This document shows, piece after piece, positions 1 through 10,335 of a DNA stretch of 64,000 nucleotides. The translations under genes were made by a program, and so were the position numbers. The first letter of the stretch is position 1, and every line of letters starts with the position of its first letter. The notes beneath the pieces are model-generated. The model searched no databases, was not told the origin of the DNA, and saw only the letters and a program-made list of their open reading frames with translations. Origin of the DNA: Microscilla marina ATCC 23134 (GTDB lineage Bacteria > Bacteroidota > Bacteroidia > Cytophagales > Microscillaceae); contig NZ_AAWS01000019.1 of assembly GCF_000169175.1 (NCBI RefSeq), positions 1-64,000 of the forward strand, read 5' to 3'.

Positions 1-951
1 AGGATTCAACCCAACGACGAAGATATTTGGATTAACTTAGGGGTAGCTTACGAAGGCTTAGGTAAATACGAAGATGCCATTGTGGCTTATCAAAAAGCGA
101 TTGGGATCAGACCTAACTATGAAAAAGCTTGGTTTAATTTAGGGGTAAACTATGAATGGCTGGATAAATATGAAGAGGCTATTATTGCTTACCAAAAGGC
201 TATAGAGATTAAGCCTGGTTATGAAAATGCCTGGATTAACTTAGGGGTGGTTTATAAAGGTTTGGGTAAGTATAATGATGCGATTACTGCTTACCAAAAA
301 GCGATCGAGATTAACCCCAATTTTGAACAGGCATGGGCTAACTTAGGCGTTACTTATGACGACTTAGGTAAATACGAGGATGCCATTGTAGCTTATCAAA
401 GAGCGATCGAGATTAGACCTAACTACGAAAAAGCCTGGGTCAACTTAGGGGTGGTTTACAAAAGTTTAGGCAAGTATGATGATGCGATTGCTGCCTATCA
501 AAAAGCTATCGGGATCAAGCCTGATTTTGAACAAGCCTGGATCAATTTAGGTGTTACTTATGACGACTTAAATAACTATGAAGAAGCCATTGTAGCCTAT
601 CAAAAAGCCATAGAGTTTAACTCAGCAAATAAAGAACTATTACTGGACATAGGTTGGCTTTACTTTATTCAGGGAAAATCTCAATCTGCCAAACCCTATT
701 TTGAGCAATCCATAGAGTTATCTCATTCTCAAATGAATTTGGGGCATGTATATTTGACAGAGGGTGATGCACAAAAGGCAATGGAGTTTTACCAACAAAG
801 CCTACATAATATTGAAGACAAAGCCGAGTTCTTTGAAGGTTTTCAAAGCGATTTCCCCTACCTCGAAAAGCAAGGTATCAATCGTGAAGCATTTGATGAA
901 ATAGTGACACAATTGAAGCAACAAAGTGTCAATGATGAATTGCCAGATTAG
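1..951 (+). CDS. TPR-repeat protein, 5' end outside window
   Basis: The reading frame is open from base 1, so the gene begins upstream of the window; 316 codons are visible. The translation is a run of about six near-identical 34-residue tetratricopeptide repeats, each with a core like AWxNLGVxYxxLGKYEDAI followed by AYQKAIEI. The DNA repeats with a 102-base period. After about residue 200 the repeats degenerate and the protein ends in a charged, non-repeated tail (NREAFDEIVTQLKQQ). TPR arrays are protein-binding scaffolds. No enzymatic domain or membrane segment is visible in the part seen, and the partner cannot be inferred. Near-identical units suggest recent repeat expansion and make the true copy number assembly-sensitive. 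Confidence 0.9.
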   Translation, partial: RIQPNDEDIWINLGVAYEGLGKYEDAIVAYQKAIGIRPNYEKAWFNLGVNYEWLDKYEEAIIAYQKAIEIKPGYENAWINLGVVYKGLGKYNDAITAYQKAIEINPNFEQAWANLGVTYDDLGKYEDAIVAYQRAIEIRPNYEKAWVNLGVVYKSLGKYDDAIAAYQKAIGIKPDFEQAWINLGVTYDDLNNYEEAIVAYQKAIEFNSANKELLLDIGWLYFIQGKSQSAKPYFEQSIELSHSQMNLGHVYLTEGDAQKAMEFYQQSLHNIEDKAEFFEGFQSDFPYLEKQGINREAFDEIVTQLKQQSVNDELPD

Positions 952-1676
952 CGTATAAATACTTGTGGCTTGTAGCTTGCCTCTTGTTGCTGACTTGCTT
1001 AACACTTTTTTAACATCCCCAAAAAATGATAAATTCCGCCGAAAGGCACCTGCCCCACCTGTGTTTACCTGAATAAAAGCCCCCACCTGTAAAGAGTTTT
1101 GGATAGCCAAAAATGAAGATGTAGTTTGTCGGGATAAGGACTGAATTGATGGTTAAAATAATTAAGTTCATCGGGCAAGCCATTTTTTTATAAAAAAGTG
1201 ATCTCCCTAATTTACAAAAGTATCACTTCTTCTTTCACCCCTGATTTTATAAGTTTAAATACCTCCAGATTATTTTTAAAGAGTTGATGTGATGGTGGCT
1301 AGTAATATTAAACATGGGAATAATACAATTTTTAGTGAGAGGCTGGTTTTGTTCCTACAAAAATAGCTTCCAAGTGGCAAGGCAAACAGTTAATTTAGGG
1401 GGATTAAAAACAACTATAGTGTCATAACATAATACTCCACTGGTTTTTTCAGTAAGGAAAACAGTGTTCTTAAAAGCTAAAGCATTGCCAAATAATGGAT
1501 GTTGGCTTTACTACAATGGCTTCTAACTAACAAAATTATAAACACTTAAAAAAAGTAACTTATAAACTTGTTAGCTACCCGTGGAACAGGACATAGCATC
1601 GGTATCTAAAGACTTGCACCTGTCGTTGCTATGGACTATCGACTGAATAAGGTGGATTATTGATAACATTTATATT
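952..1676. other. 725-base intergenic region without a convincing gene
   Basis: No ORF with coding character is seen. Near 1597-1614 it carries CATCGGTATCTAAAGACT and near 1629-1644 a CTATGGACTATCGACT string. Both recur in other intergenic regions (11519-11573, 27390-27416, 29701-29713, 51141-51196, 51349-51380), so this spacer is partly built of dispersed repeat debris. It probably also holds the promoter of the gene at 1677, but I could not assign a clear TAnnTTTG core. Confidence 0.5.
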
Positions 1677-4600
1677 ATGCAGAAACATATACAAAATATT
1701 TTGTGGGCAGTTTTTATCTTGCTTTGCGCCACCTTGCCAGGGCAAGCCCAAAAACTGGACATGAAAAAGCTCAAAGGAATGAAAGCCCGTAACATTGGAC
1801 CTGGTGGGATGAGCGGAAGAGTTACATCAATAGATGCCTTATATGATCACCCCAACATCATCTATTGTGGTACAGCATCGGGTGGTTTGTGGAAGTCAGA
1901 AAGTGGTGGAGTGGATTGGAAACCTATCTTTGAAAAAGAAAAAATAGCCTCGGTAGGTGCCGTAGCAGTAAACCAGCAAAACCCTCATATAGTGTGGGTA
2001 GGTACAGGAGAAGGAAACCCTCGGAATAGCCAAACCAGTGGGGGAGGGGTGTTTCGTAGCCAAGACGGTGGCAAAACCTGGAAACTAATGGGACTTGAGA
2101 AAACCCGCACCATTCACCGCATTGTGTTGCACCCAACCAATCCTAATATTGTATATGTGGGAGCGCAAGGTTCTGCCTGGGGCGATCACCCCGAGCGTGG
2201 CGTATACAAAACTGTAGATGGCGGAAAAACCTGGAAAAAAATACTTTCTGCCAACGACCGCACCGGGGTAGCCGATATGGTGATGGATCCTACCAACCCT
2301 AACAAACTCATCGTAGCCTTATGGGAGTTTCGCCGTTGGCCTTATAAGTTCAAATCAGGGGGCAAAGGTTCAGGTTTGCACGTAACCTTTGATGGTGGCG
2401 AAAGCTGGAAAAAACTTAGCAGTAAAGATGGTTTGCCTAAAGGCAACTTGGGTAGAATGGGGCTTGCCATTGCTCAGAGTAATCCCAATGTAGTATATGC
2501 TTTTATCGAAGCTAAGAAAAATGGCATTTATAAATCTACCGATGGAGGGCTTAAGTGGCGCAATGTGGGGGCTAAAGGTCCTTTTGGCAATCGCCCTTTT
2601 TATTATGCCGACATTTATGTAGATACCCAAAACGAAAATCGTTTGTATAGTCTGTGGTCTAATTATTCGCGTAGCGAAGATGGCGGAAAAACCTGGAAAA
2701 TGATTGGTGGGTATATGAACAATGTACACCCTGACAACCACGCCATGTGGATTCACCCTAAAAATAGTAAACTCATGATGCTGGGCAACGATGGTGGAAT
2801 GTACATTAGCCGCGACCAGGCAAAGACCTGGAGGTTTATGAATAACATTGCAGTAGCGCAATTTTACCACATCAATGTTGACAATGCTACGCCTTACCAT
2901 GTATATGGTGGTATGCAAGACAATGGTTCTTGGGGTGGCCCTGCCTATGTATGGCGCAGGGGAGGTATTCGTAATAGTTATTGGCAAGAGCTTAGTTTTG
3001 GTGATGGTTTCGACGTAGTACCTACTTCGCCTACTACTGGTTACTCTATGTCACAACAAGGTTTTATGGGACGATACGACCGTAAAACCGGAAGCCAGGA
3101 ACTGCTACGTCCTGTGCACCCCGAAGGCAAAACTTTGCGCTTTAACTGGAACGCGGCAATTGCTATAGACCCTTTTGATAAAAACACGGTATACTTCGGT
3201 AGTCAATATGTACACAAAAGCATCAATGGTGGTGAAGACTGGAATATTATTTCGGAAGACTTGACCACCAACGACCAGGAAAAACAAAAAGAAAGCAACA
3301 AAACCGGAGGCTTGACCCCTGACATTACGGGTGCCGAAAACTTCAACTCTATTTTGGTCATTGAGCCCAGTCCTAAAAAGCAAGGCTTGTTATGGGTGGG
3401 TACCGACGATGGCAAACTACAGATTACCCGCGATGGGGGCAAAACCTGGGAAGATTTGACCAGCCGCCTGAAGGGAGTACCCGCCGGAAGCTGGATTCCC
3501 CAAATCAGGGCATCTAAGTACAACGAAGGCGAAGCGTTTGTAGTGATTAACAACTATCGTCGCGATGATTGGAAGCCTTACTTATTGCACACCACCAACT
3601 ATGGCAAAAGCTGGAAGAACCTGGTAGACACCGACAAAGTATGGGGGTACATGCGCTCGTTTGTGCAAGACCCGGTAGAACCTAAGCTCATGTTTGCAGG
3701 TACCGAGTTTGGGTTGTATGTAAGCATAGACGCAGGCGCAAATTGGACAAAATGGACAAATGGTTACCCTACAGTATCTACTATGGATATGGTGATTCAT
3801 CCCCGCGAGCACGATTTGGTGATTGGTACTTTTGGCCGTGCAGCGTATGTATTAGATGACATTCGCCCTTTGCGGGTGCTTGCCAAAGAAGGTAGCAAAA
3901 AAGTAATGGAGCAAAAAATCAAAGTATTTACTCCACCTACTGCAGTACTGGCAAGCTATCAGCAAGGTGCTGGCGGGCGTTTCTTTGCGCAAGGTGAGTT
4001 TGCCGGGCAAAACCGTCGTCGTGGTGCAATGTTGAGTTTTTGGGTAAGCAAGCCCCAAAAGAAGGGTGGTCAGAAAGCCAAAGCAGACAGTAAAACGAAA
4101 ACTGCTACAAAAGACCCTAAGGATAAAAAGAAAATGAAGAAAAAAGGCAAGCAGGTTAAACTAGAGGTATTTGATGAAAGTGGTACTTTGATTCGAACGC
4201 TTAAAGTAAAGCCCCGCAATAACGGCTTAAATCGTACTTACTGGAGGTTAGATCGCAAAGGAGTTCGTTTTCCTTCTTATCGCAACGCAGGGCGTAAACG
4301 CCGAGGCAAAGGTGAGCCAGGTGGTGCCAGAGTGGTTCCAGGTACTTACAAGATACGTATGAGCTACTTGGGGCAAAAAGACTCTACTACCATTAAGGTA
4401 ATAGCTGACCCACGCAAGAGTGAGCCAATAAGTGTAGCAAAAGCAAAGCTTGAAACTGCAGAGAAAATGATGCAAAAGGTAGCGGTATTAACCAAAGCCG
4501 TAAACCGCATGAAAGAAGCGAAAAAAACTATGAAAACAGCCATGGCACAGCTCAAAGGTCAAAAAGGTGATGGCGTGAAAGCAGCTCGCAAGAAAGGCAA

Positions 4601-4907
4601 AGACACCAAAAAGAAAATGAAAAAGCTAATGGAAATGGTGCTGGGCAAACAAAAACAAAAGGGAATCAACCGCAACCCAAAACTAGTAACCCAACAATTA
4701 GGCATGGCATCTTACTATATGAGCAATGCTTTTGGTGCGTTTAACAGCAACCAGAAAAACATGATGCGTCTTGCCGAAAAAGCAATGAAGGATGCTGTGA
4801 ATCAAATCAATGAATTTTTTGCCACAGACTGGAAAGAGTTCCGTACTGCGGTAGAAAATGCCAAACCTAAACTGTTTAAAGACTATCAACCTTTGAAAAT
4901 GGACTAA
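1677..4907 (+). CDS. Secreted VPS10/BNR-type beta-propeller protein
   Basis: The 1076-residue product has a signal peptide (residues 1-24, cleavage after GQA). Residues about 30-740 are rich in Asp-box motifs of the form S/TxDGGxTW: SQDGGKTW, TVDGGKTW, STDGGLKW, SEDGGKTW, SINGGEDW and TRDGGKTW, among others. These turns are typical of the ten-bladed sortilin/VPS10 propeller and of BNR-repeat glycosidase-like proteins. Bacteroidota proteins of this build are usually annotated as glycosyl hydrolase or sialidase-like, but no catalytic residues can be assigned, so enzymatic activity is unproven. A lysine-rich linker (about 800-825) leads to a beta-sandwich segment (about 828-900) and a helical tail rich in Lys and Met. 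It is monocistronic, with a terminator just downstream. It probably acts in the periplasm or outside the cell. Confidence 0.85.
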   Translation: MQKHIQNILWAVFILLCATLPGQAQKLDMKKLKGMKARNIGPGGMSGRVTSIDALYDHPNIIYCGTASGGLWKSESGGVDWKPIFEKEKIASVGAVAVNQQNPHIVWVGTGEGNPRNSQTSGGGVFRSQDGGKTWKLMGLEKTRTIHRIVLHPTNPNIVYVGAQGSAWGDHPERGVYKTVDGGKTWKKILSANDRTGVADMVMDPTNPNKLIVALWEFRRWPYKFKSGGKGSGLHVTFDGGESWKKLSSKDGLPKGNLGRMGLAIAQSNPNVVYAFIEAKKNGIYKSTDGGLKWRNVGAKGPFGNRPFYYADIYVDTQNENRLYSLWSNYSRSEDGGKTWKMIGGYMNNVHPDNHAMWIHPKNSKLMMLGNDGGMYISRDQAKTWRFMNNIAVAQFYHINVDNATPYHVYGGMQDNGSWGGPAYVWRRGGIRNSYWQELSFGDGFDVVPTSPTTGYSMSQQGFMGRYDRKTGSQELLRPVHPEGKTLRFNWNAAIAIDPFDKNTVYFGSQYVHKSINGGEDWNIISEDLTTNDQEKQKESNKTGGLTPDITGAENFNSILVIEPSPKKQGLLWVGTDDGKLQITRDGGKTWEDLTSRLKGVPAGSWIPQIRASKYNEGEAFVVINNYRRDDWKPYLLHTTNYGKSWKNLVDTDKVWGYMRSFVQDPVEPKLMFAGTEFGLYVSIDAGANWTKWTNGYPTVSTMDMVIHPREHDLVIGTFGRAAYVLDDIRPLRVLAKEGSKKVMEQKIKVFTPPTAVLASYQQGAGGRFFAQGEFAGQNRRRGAMLSFWVSKPQKKGGQKAKADSKTKTATKDPKDKKKMKKKGKQVKLEVFDESGTLIRTLKVKPRNNGLNRTYWRLDRKGVRFPSYRNAGRKRRGKGEPGGARVVPGTYKIRMSYLGQKDSTTIKVIADPRKSEPISVAKAKLETAEKMMQKVAVLTKAVNRMKEAKKTMKTAMAQLKGQKGDGVKAARKKGKDTKKKMKKLMEMVLGKQKQKGINRNPKLVTQQLGMASYYMSNAFGAFNSNQKNMMRLAEKAMKDAVNQINEFFATDWKEFRTAVENAKPKLFKDYQPLKMD

Positions 4908-4936
4908 CTTTTTAGAATTTGTCAATCAAAGTATAT

Positions 4937-4971
4937 AACGCCACTGGAGCATACTCTAGTGGCGTTTTTGC
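4937..4971 (+). terminator. Rho-independent terminator of the propeller gene
   Basis: Perfect nine-base inverted repeat AACGCCACT / AGTGGCGTT with a 12-base loop followed by a T run, 30 bases after the stop at 4907. Confidence 0.9.
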
Positions 4972-5480
4972 GTTGACTAAAATTTAATGTTTTGAATGTC
5001 AGGTTTTTATGTATTTTTGGCTAATTTTTTTAGCAATTGATTTTTTTAATTAGCATAAACTATTAACTTTGTGTCAGCATAGTCCAAAAATGTTGGGGGT
5101 AGGTCCTTTAATTTAATTAAAGGGCTTCCTTCAATTTTTTTCCTCCCCTCCCTCTCCTTATATATTTTCAATACTCCCTCACTTATACAACCAAATGTAA
5201 ACACACACACACATTAAAATAAGTATGTACCCATTTGATTTTTAGCTCGTCCTCAGGTGTTAATTTCCACACCATAGCTATGAACTATGTATTGATATTC
5301 CCAAAAAGCATAGTTTCATTCCATAAAAACATAAATACGATGTTTCCTAAAATCAATGTATTTCGTAAATTTAAAACGAGAAATTATAGTTTTTCGAATT
5401 TTATCCTAAAAATGGGAGCCATCTCTAAGCAATTAGTACCTCTAACAAAGTGAAATGAGGGCAACCTAAATCATTGCACC
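4972..5480. other. Intergenic region with promoter-like core and hairpin
   Basis: A TAACTTTG core at 5064-5071 resembles the Bacteroidota -7 element, with a TTG about 24 bases upstream, slightly longer than the usual spacing. About 35 bases further on, CCTTTAA / TTAAAGG (5105-5123) forms an AT-rich hairpin, and a T run follows around 5133. The space to the next ATG (5481) is over 400 bases and includes a short (AC)n run near 5202-5213. No coding signal was accepted here. Confidence 0.35.
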
Positions 5481-6164
5481 ATGAAACAAATTCAAGCTCT
5501 AGCACGCGCAGGTTATATTACAGCCTGTATACTTACTGTTGTAGGAGTATATGCTTGCCTTAGTCGTTACATTTTACCTGAAGGAGTACATCTCTGGTTA
5601 TCCAATATTTTATATGGTACAGACTATACCCGCGATGCATTACCTGCGCTTGCCTCTAAGCCTGGCATTGAAGTAGTACACCGTATTTTTGGTGCAGCAT
5701 ACCTTATCATAGGGCTCATGCAGTTTAGCAAAAGTTTTCGCCGAAAACGTCCTCAATTGCACCGTACTTTGGGCAAAATATTTATGGTATTCAGTATTAC
5801 AGGAGCTGTGTCTGGCATCTTGTTCGCCATTTTAGTGCCTTTTGCTGGTGTAGTAGAACTGATACCCGTATTGCTATTTGCTTCGTTTATGATATATGCC
5901 ACTTATAGAGCCTATGCCCATATTCGTAGGGGGGAGGTTACTCAGCACCGCGAATGGGTTGCCCGTAGTTATGCTATAGGTTTAGGAGTTGCTTCTATCC
6001 GAGTGGTGTTTTTAATCTTGAAACAAATGATCATAGCGAACGATCGCGATATTTTGATGGCAGCATTTTGGCTAGGTTGGATACTTACCCTAAGCGCAGT
6101 AGAAGTATATAATCAAATGTTACAGGCACATACCAATAAACGTAAAGCAAAAGCTACGGCATAA
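5481..6164 (+). CDS. DUF2306-type integral membrane protein
   Basis: The 227-residue protein has about six hydrophobic segments (near residues 10-30, 72-84, 98-118, 124-145, 163-185 and 193-212). It contains features of the DUF2306 family: a histidine-bearing HRIFGAAYLIIGLMQF segment, then RKRPQLHRTLGKIF, and near the C terminus QHREWVARSYAIGLG. The conserved histidines sit at membrane borders and could bind a metal or haem, but the function of the family is unknown. It appears monocistronic, with a convergent histidine-kinase gene downstream. The tail is short and basic (NKRKAKATA). Confidence 0.75.
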   Translation: MKQIQALARAGYITACILTVVGVYACLSRYILPEGVHLWLSNILYGTDYTRDALPALASKPGIEVVHRIFGAAYLIIGLMQFSKSFRRKRPQLHRTLGKIFMVFSITGAVSGILFAILVPFAGVVELIPVLLFASFMIYATYRAYAHIRRGEVTQHREWVARSYAIGLGVASIRVVFLILKQMIIANDRDILMAAFWLGWILTLSAVEVYNQMLQAHTNKRKAKATA

Positions 6165-6201
6165 CTTTATCAAACCACAGGAAAACTGTTGTTCCGCAGT
6201 A

Positions 6202-9200
6202 CTAAGTCTTGTGTAGAGGAAAACTAATGGTAAACGTAGTACCTTTGTCAGGCTCGCTTGTTACGCTAATGTCAGCCTTCATCGCCTCCAGTTGAGTTTT
6301 TACCAAATATAGCCCAAAACCTTTGCCTGGGCGTTTGGGGTGAAAACGTTGGTATAAATTAAAAATTTTCTGTTTGGCATAATGCATCTCAATACCCAGC
6401 CCATTATCAGCAACAGTAATGAACACCTTTTTTTTCCTTTTATAGTGTGCAATACGAATCATTGGGTCTTCATCGTCTTTACTGTATTTGAGCGCATTAT
6501 GAATCAAGTTGTAAAAAATACTTTGAAAATAAGGGCGTACCCCGTTTAAAGTCAAAGGAGCAAATTGATCAATATTGATCGTAGCATTGGTTTTATCTAT
6601 GTCATCTTGCAACGACTGAATAGTTTGCATGAGCAAGGCTCTTAATTCTACCTTTTCAAAGTGTTGGTCTACTCCATTGCGTACGTCCAGTATAGTTACC
6701 AAATCACGAATTACCTGATCGAGCTCATCTATGCTTAGTTTTAAAAACCCTACTATATCAGGGGCTACTCCTTTGGGCATAATTTGCAGTAAACCTTGAA
6801 TACGAGCAATAGGACCACGGATGTTGTGGGCAGTAATAAAAGCAAATTGTTCTAGCTTGGTGTTTTGTTCCAATAAATCTTCATTGAGTTGAGTGAGGTT
6901 TTGGGTACGTTCCCTTACCTTGTCTTCCAGGTTTTCCCTGATGGCCTCCAGCAATTCATTTTTCTCAATCAACATCTCTGCCTGTGTTTGTAGCTCCTCA
7001 TTTTGAGCCTCAATTTCATTATTTTTGGTTTCTACCTCTTGGGTACGTTGCTTTACAGTGGCAGTAAGTTTTTGCGCTTTACGCTCTAATTGCCGGGTGC
7101 GAATAATATATAATACAAACACCAGCCAAAAAGCAAGCCCTGCACATAAGGCTACAAACCACCATTGCCGCCACAAAGGATGGGTAATGATTACTGTAAC
7201 TTTGAGTCCCTTGTTTTCCCACTGCCCTTCCGAGTTAGCCGCCTTAACCTCAAGTTGATAAGTACCAGGAGCAAGGTTATTAAACTGAATATAGCGGCGT
7301 TTGCCCATTTCTATCCAGCGTGTATCAAGCGGCGTCATTTTGTATTTATAACGAGTATGCCCTGGCAACGAATAACCCAAGCCGGCTACTTCAAACGAAA
7401 ACTTACGTACTGTTGATCCCAGGGTAACTAAGCCTGCTTGAGCAATTCTTTCCACACCAAAACTTTCGTCAAGACGAAGCCCTGGCTTACCGTCTATGGT
7501 AAAGCCAATCAAAGTGGTTTTTGGAATGTACCGTTGGGTTTGTAAAGCAGTACCAGGAGCAAAATAAGTGAGCCCGTTAATGCCCCCAAAATACATTCTG
7601 CCGTAAGGCGATTTGAAAAATGATGCCGTATTAAACTCGTCACTCTGGAGTCCATCGGTTTCTCTGAAATTTCTGAATTGTCGGGTTTTGGTATTAAAAA
7701 AACTGAGTCCTTTGTTGGTACTTAGCCATAGGTGTTGGCGGCTATCTTCTAATATACCATACACTACCAGGTTAGGTAAACCATCCTTTTTGCCATAATG
7801 CGTTGACTTGTGGCTTTTAGGGTTATATAAGGTCAAACCTCCCCCCCAGGAGCCTATCCATATTCGTTGTTTCGAGTCTCTAAAAATGTGGGTAATAATG
7901 TTAACCTGAACAGGAGATTGGGAGTTACCAGCTTTAAAATGATGTTTCAGTTGTCCTCGCTGATCAAACTCCCGCAGCCCCAATCTGGAGCCCTCTAGAA
8001 ACCCCTGCAGCAAGGGTAGGCAAGTGTTTACTGATTTGGTATAGCTCAAGTGGGTCAATTGCTTGGTTTGGTAATTCCACAATTTAGTCCCTGCATCAGT
8101 AGCCAGCATAAGGGTATGAGGCGCTATAAGTAATATTTGATTGATCCCGATATCTCTGCTAAGTACTTGGTTGTCTACATTGATAAACTGGTCATTTTCA
8201 AGTTTCCACAAACCATCTTGAGAGCCAAGCCAAAGCCTTTGGGTGCTATCAGCTACAATACAATTGATGCGATTGCTACGTACACTGGCATTATTGGTGA
8301 GTACCCTTGATTTTTTGTTGAACAAATCAATGATATTTAAACCTAGTGCAGTACTTACATAGAGTAGGGTATCATTGGCGGTATAAATTGCCTGTGTGTA
8401 CATTTCATCAAGGGTAACACGTGTATTAGGAAAAGCACCAATGTAGCCAAAACGCGATAGGTTAAGGTCTAATTTGTTGAGTCCGTAGCCATTGGTACCC
8501 AACCAAATAATGCCATCCTGTGACTCATATACTGAGGTAACCAAATCTCTGGATAAGCTAAAAGGGTTGTTTTTTTCGTAAGTGATATTACTCAGGTATT
8601 TGCCTTTGGTATCCAAAATGCTCACATTTCCCCACGACATCCACACTTGGTTATTAGATAACTCTTTCATTGCTGTCACTACCTTTTGACCTTTTGCCTG
8701 TGGTACCTTCCTGAAAACCTGTTCCAGTGCATCAAATACATAAGCATTTTCGTGTACCGATCCAATCACTACATTTTCTGAAGTTTTAATTACATAAGTA
8801 GGTGCTTGCTTACTGGCAAGACGTAGAGTCCAGCTTACTTTATTGTCCCTTATTCGTGCTTGGTAAATTCCTTGGTGGGTAGCAATCCATTCGCTGATGG
8901 GGGCATCAAAGGCAATGGCATATACATGAACTCCCTTAAACTTTTCGTAGCGTTTAGGTATGCTCACTTTGTGAGTGTTGGCATTGAACAAAATTACCCC
9001 TTTAGAGGAGGTAAGCAATGCTTCTTGTGAGTTTTTCCAATAAATTTTTTTGATAATCAGGGGTTCACTTGAGGCATTTTGGGGAAGTGCTATTGGGTAA
9101 GATACAAAGCTGTCTTGGTTTACCTGATACCTAGACAAAAAGCCTGGAGTGCTAATCCATAAGTTTTTTTGAGGATCGAGCGACAATTGCATAATGGTGC

Positions 9201-9450
9201 TATTGGGCAAACTTTGAGGGTTGTCTGCTTGATGATAATACTGTTTGAATGTATACCCATCGTAGCGGTTAAGCCCATCGCGACTACCCACCCACAAAAA
9301 ACCAAAACGATCTTGAATGATAGAAGAAACAGCAGATTGTGACAAGCCCTCTTTTACCGTAATTTTTTTGAAACGGAAATTAAACTGAGCGTAACCAAAG
9401 TAGTTGCTCAGGCACATAAAAACTATGATTATAGAGATCCTACATCTCAT
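6202..9450 (-). CDS. Propeller/Y_Y_Y sensor histidine kinase
   Basis: A 1082-residue one-piece sensor kinase. A signal peptide (1-21) is followed by two-component regulator-propeller repeats (about 25-680; for example DRFGFLWVGSRDGLNRYDG, DGIIWLGTNGYGLNKLD and RIWIGSWGGGLTLYNP). Then come a Y_Y_Y domain (about 690-755), one transmembrane helix (about 760-782), a coiled coil (about 785-865) and the kinase core. The H box reads FAFITAHNIRGPIARIQ near residue 873. N box NLIHNALKYS, G1 DNGLGI and G2 KGFGLYLV are all present, so it should be active. Unlike many Bacteroidota hybrid kinases there is no receiver or AraC output domain, so a separate response regulator is needed; none is adjacent. The ligand is unknown; related sensors often respond to glycans. 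Confidence 0.9.
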   Translation of the reverse strand: MRCRISIIIVFMCLSNYFGYAQFNFRFKKITVKEGLSQSAVSSIIQDRFGFLWVGSRDGLNRYDGYTFKQYYHQADNPQSLPNSTIMQLSLDPQKNLWISTPGFLSRYQVNQDSFVSYPIALPQNASSEPLIIKKIYWKNSQEALLTSSKGVILFNANTHKVSIPKRYEKFKGVHVYAIAFDAPISEWIATHQGIYQARIRDNKVSWTLRLASKQAPTYVIKTSENVVIGSVHENAYVFDALEQVFRKVPQAKGQKVVTAMKELSNNQVWMSWGNVSILDTKGKYLSNITYEKNNPFSLSRDLVTSVYESQDGIIWLGTNGYGLNKLDLNLSRFGYIGAFPNTRVTLDEMYTQAIYTANDTLLYVSTALGLNIIDLFNKKSRVLTNNASVRSNRINCIVADSTQRLWLGSQDGLWKLENDQFINVDNQVLSRDIGINQILLIAPHTLMLATDAGTKLWNYQTKQLTHLSYTKSVNTCLPLLQGFLEGSRLGLREFDQRGQLKHHFKAGNSQSPVQVNIITHIFRDSKQRIWIGSWGGGLTLYNPKSHKSTHYGKKDGLPNLVVYGILEDSRQHLWLSTNKGLSFFNTKTRQFRNFRETDGLQSDEFNTASFFKSPYGRMYFGGINGLTYFAPGTALQTQRYIPKTTLIGFTIDGKPGLRLDESFGVERIAQAGLVTLGSTVRKFSFEVAGLGYSLPGHTRYKYKMTPLDTRWIEMGKRRYIQFNNLAPGTYQLEVKAANSEGQWENKGLKVTVIITHPLWRQWWFVALCAGLAFWLVFVLYIIRTRQLERKAQKLTATVKQRTQEVETKNNEIEAQNEELQTQAEMLIEKNELLEAIRENLEDKVRERTQNLTQLNEDLLEQNTKLEQFAFITAHNIRGPIARIQGLLQIMPKGVAPDIVGFLKLSIDELDQVIRDLVTILDVRNGVDQHFEKVELRALLMQTIQSLQDDIDKTNATINIDQFAPLTLNGVRPYFQSIFYNLIHNALKYSKDDEDPMIRIAHYKRKKKVFITVADNGLGIEMHYAKQKIFNLYQRFHPKRPGKGFGLYLVKTQLEAMKADISVTSEPDKGTTFTISFPLHKT

Positions 9451-9482
9451 ATAGTTCTTTTGAGTTTGAATGAAGCATTTGT

Positions 9483-10223
9483 TTAAAACTCCTCCTTATT
9501 TGCCAAATAATTATAGTCTTGCAGTATTGTACGTAAAAAAGGCATGGGTTGACCATCATAAGTGATATTGAGTGTTTCTTGTATCTTTTGAGCCAGCGAG
9601 TGAAAAATTTGAGGGTCACGTATTTTTTTACGTTTTGCTATGAGATCTTTGATAATATTAATGTCATTATCAGACAATATCAACACCTGTTCATAAGTAG
9701 GTTGGTAATGTTCATCGTCTATAGTCTTAAAAATACGTCTAAGATCGGCAAGCTCTATTTTGGGTTTTACTTTTACTACTGTAGTACCTGCGGCCATGTC
9801 TGCCAAACGCTGCCCTTTGCCATTGACCGAGAGGGCTATAACCGCCACAGCACCTTGCAATAAGTAAATGTCTACAATACGCAATACCCAACGAATGAGG
9901 TAATGAGTAACAGTAGGTTGAGAACCATCTACGCATATCACCTTTATTTTTCTTTGTTTCTTACCCACAGTTTGCCCGTTGAAAAATACCTCGGAAGCCA
10001 ATGTATAAAATAACACAGGTAAAAATAAAATTACCCGAAAGGGGACAAAAAGATGGCTCTGTACGAGTGATTCACCCAGGTGGTACAAAATAAAAAGGGC
10101 CACAATAAGGTAGGCCACAATAATAGCAAGATCGATAAGAAAAGCGAGTATACGATCACCAATGCTGGCTAGGTCATAATCTATTTGAACATTTTGGGTA
10201 GTTTCAATACTAACTCTACTCAT
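9483..10223 (-). CDS. RDD-family membrane protein
   Basis: 246 residues starting at the ATG that gives MSRVSIETTQNVQID; an upstream TTG extension is less likely. The RDD domain (about 15-150) shows the family hallmarks: an Arg in ASIGDRILAFLIDLAI, a second conserved region in TVGKKQRKIKVI, and LADMAAGTTVVK at its end, with three or four hydrophobic helices. The C-terminal 90 residues are soluble and helical (VLILSDNDINIIKDLI). It is divergent from the SpoIIM-like gene at 10336, a pairing common in Bacteroidota where both lie beside MoxR/DUF4129-type genes. RDD proteins are proposed transporters, and some are Na+/H+ antiporters. The role here is uncertain. Confidence 0.85.
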   Translation of the reverse strand: MSRVSIETTQNVQIDYDLASIGDRILAFLIDLAIIVAYLIVALFILYHLGESLVQSHLFVPFRVILFLPVLFYTLASEVFFNGQTVGKKQRKIKVICVDGSQPTVTHYLIRWVLRIVDIYLLQGAVAVIALSVNGKGQRLADMAAGTTVVKVKPKIELADLRRIFKTIDDEHYQPTYEQVLILSDNDINIIKDLIAKRKKIRDPQIFHSLAQKIQETLNITYDGQPMPFLRTILQDYNYLANKEEF

Positions 10224-10335
10224 CTTTTCATTGTTTTTGCGTACATTAGCAAAGAGCAGCAAGGTATGAGCCGCAAATTACAAGTTATTAAACGCTTTTT
10301 TAACCTGTTGAGACGAACAAAAAAAGTGAAAATTC

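Noticed and set aside
5235-5453. 72-codon ORF before the DUF2306 gene
   Set aside because: Composition unlike the neighbouring genes (many Ile, Phe, Lys and Asn from AT-rich DNA) and no recognisable start region or domain.
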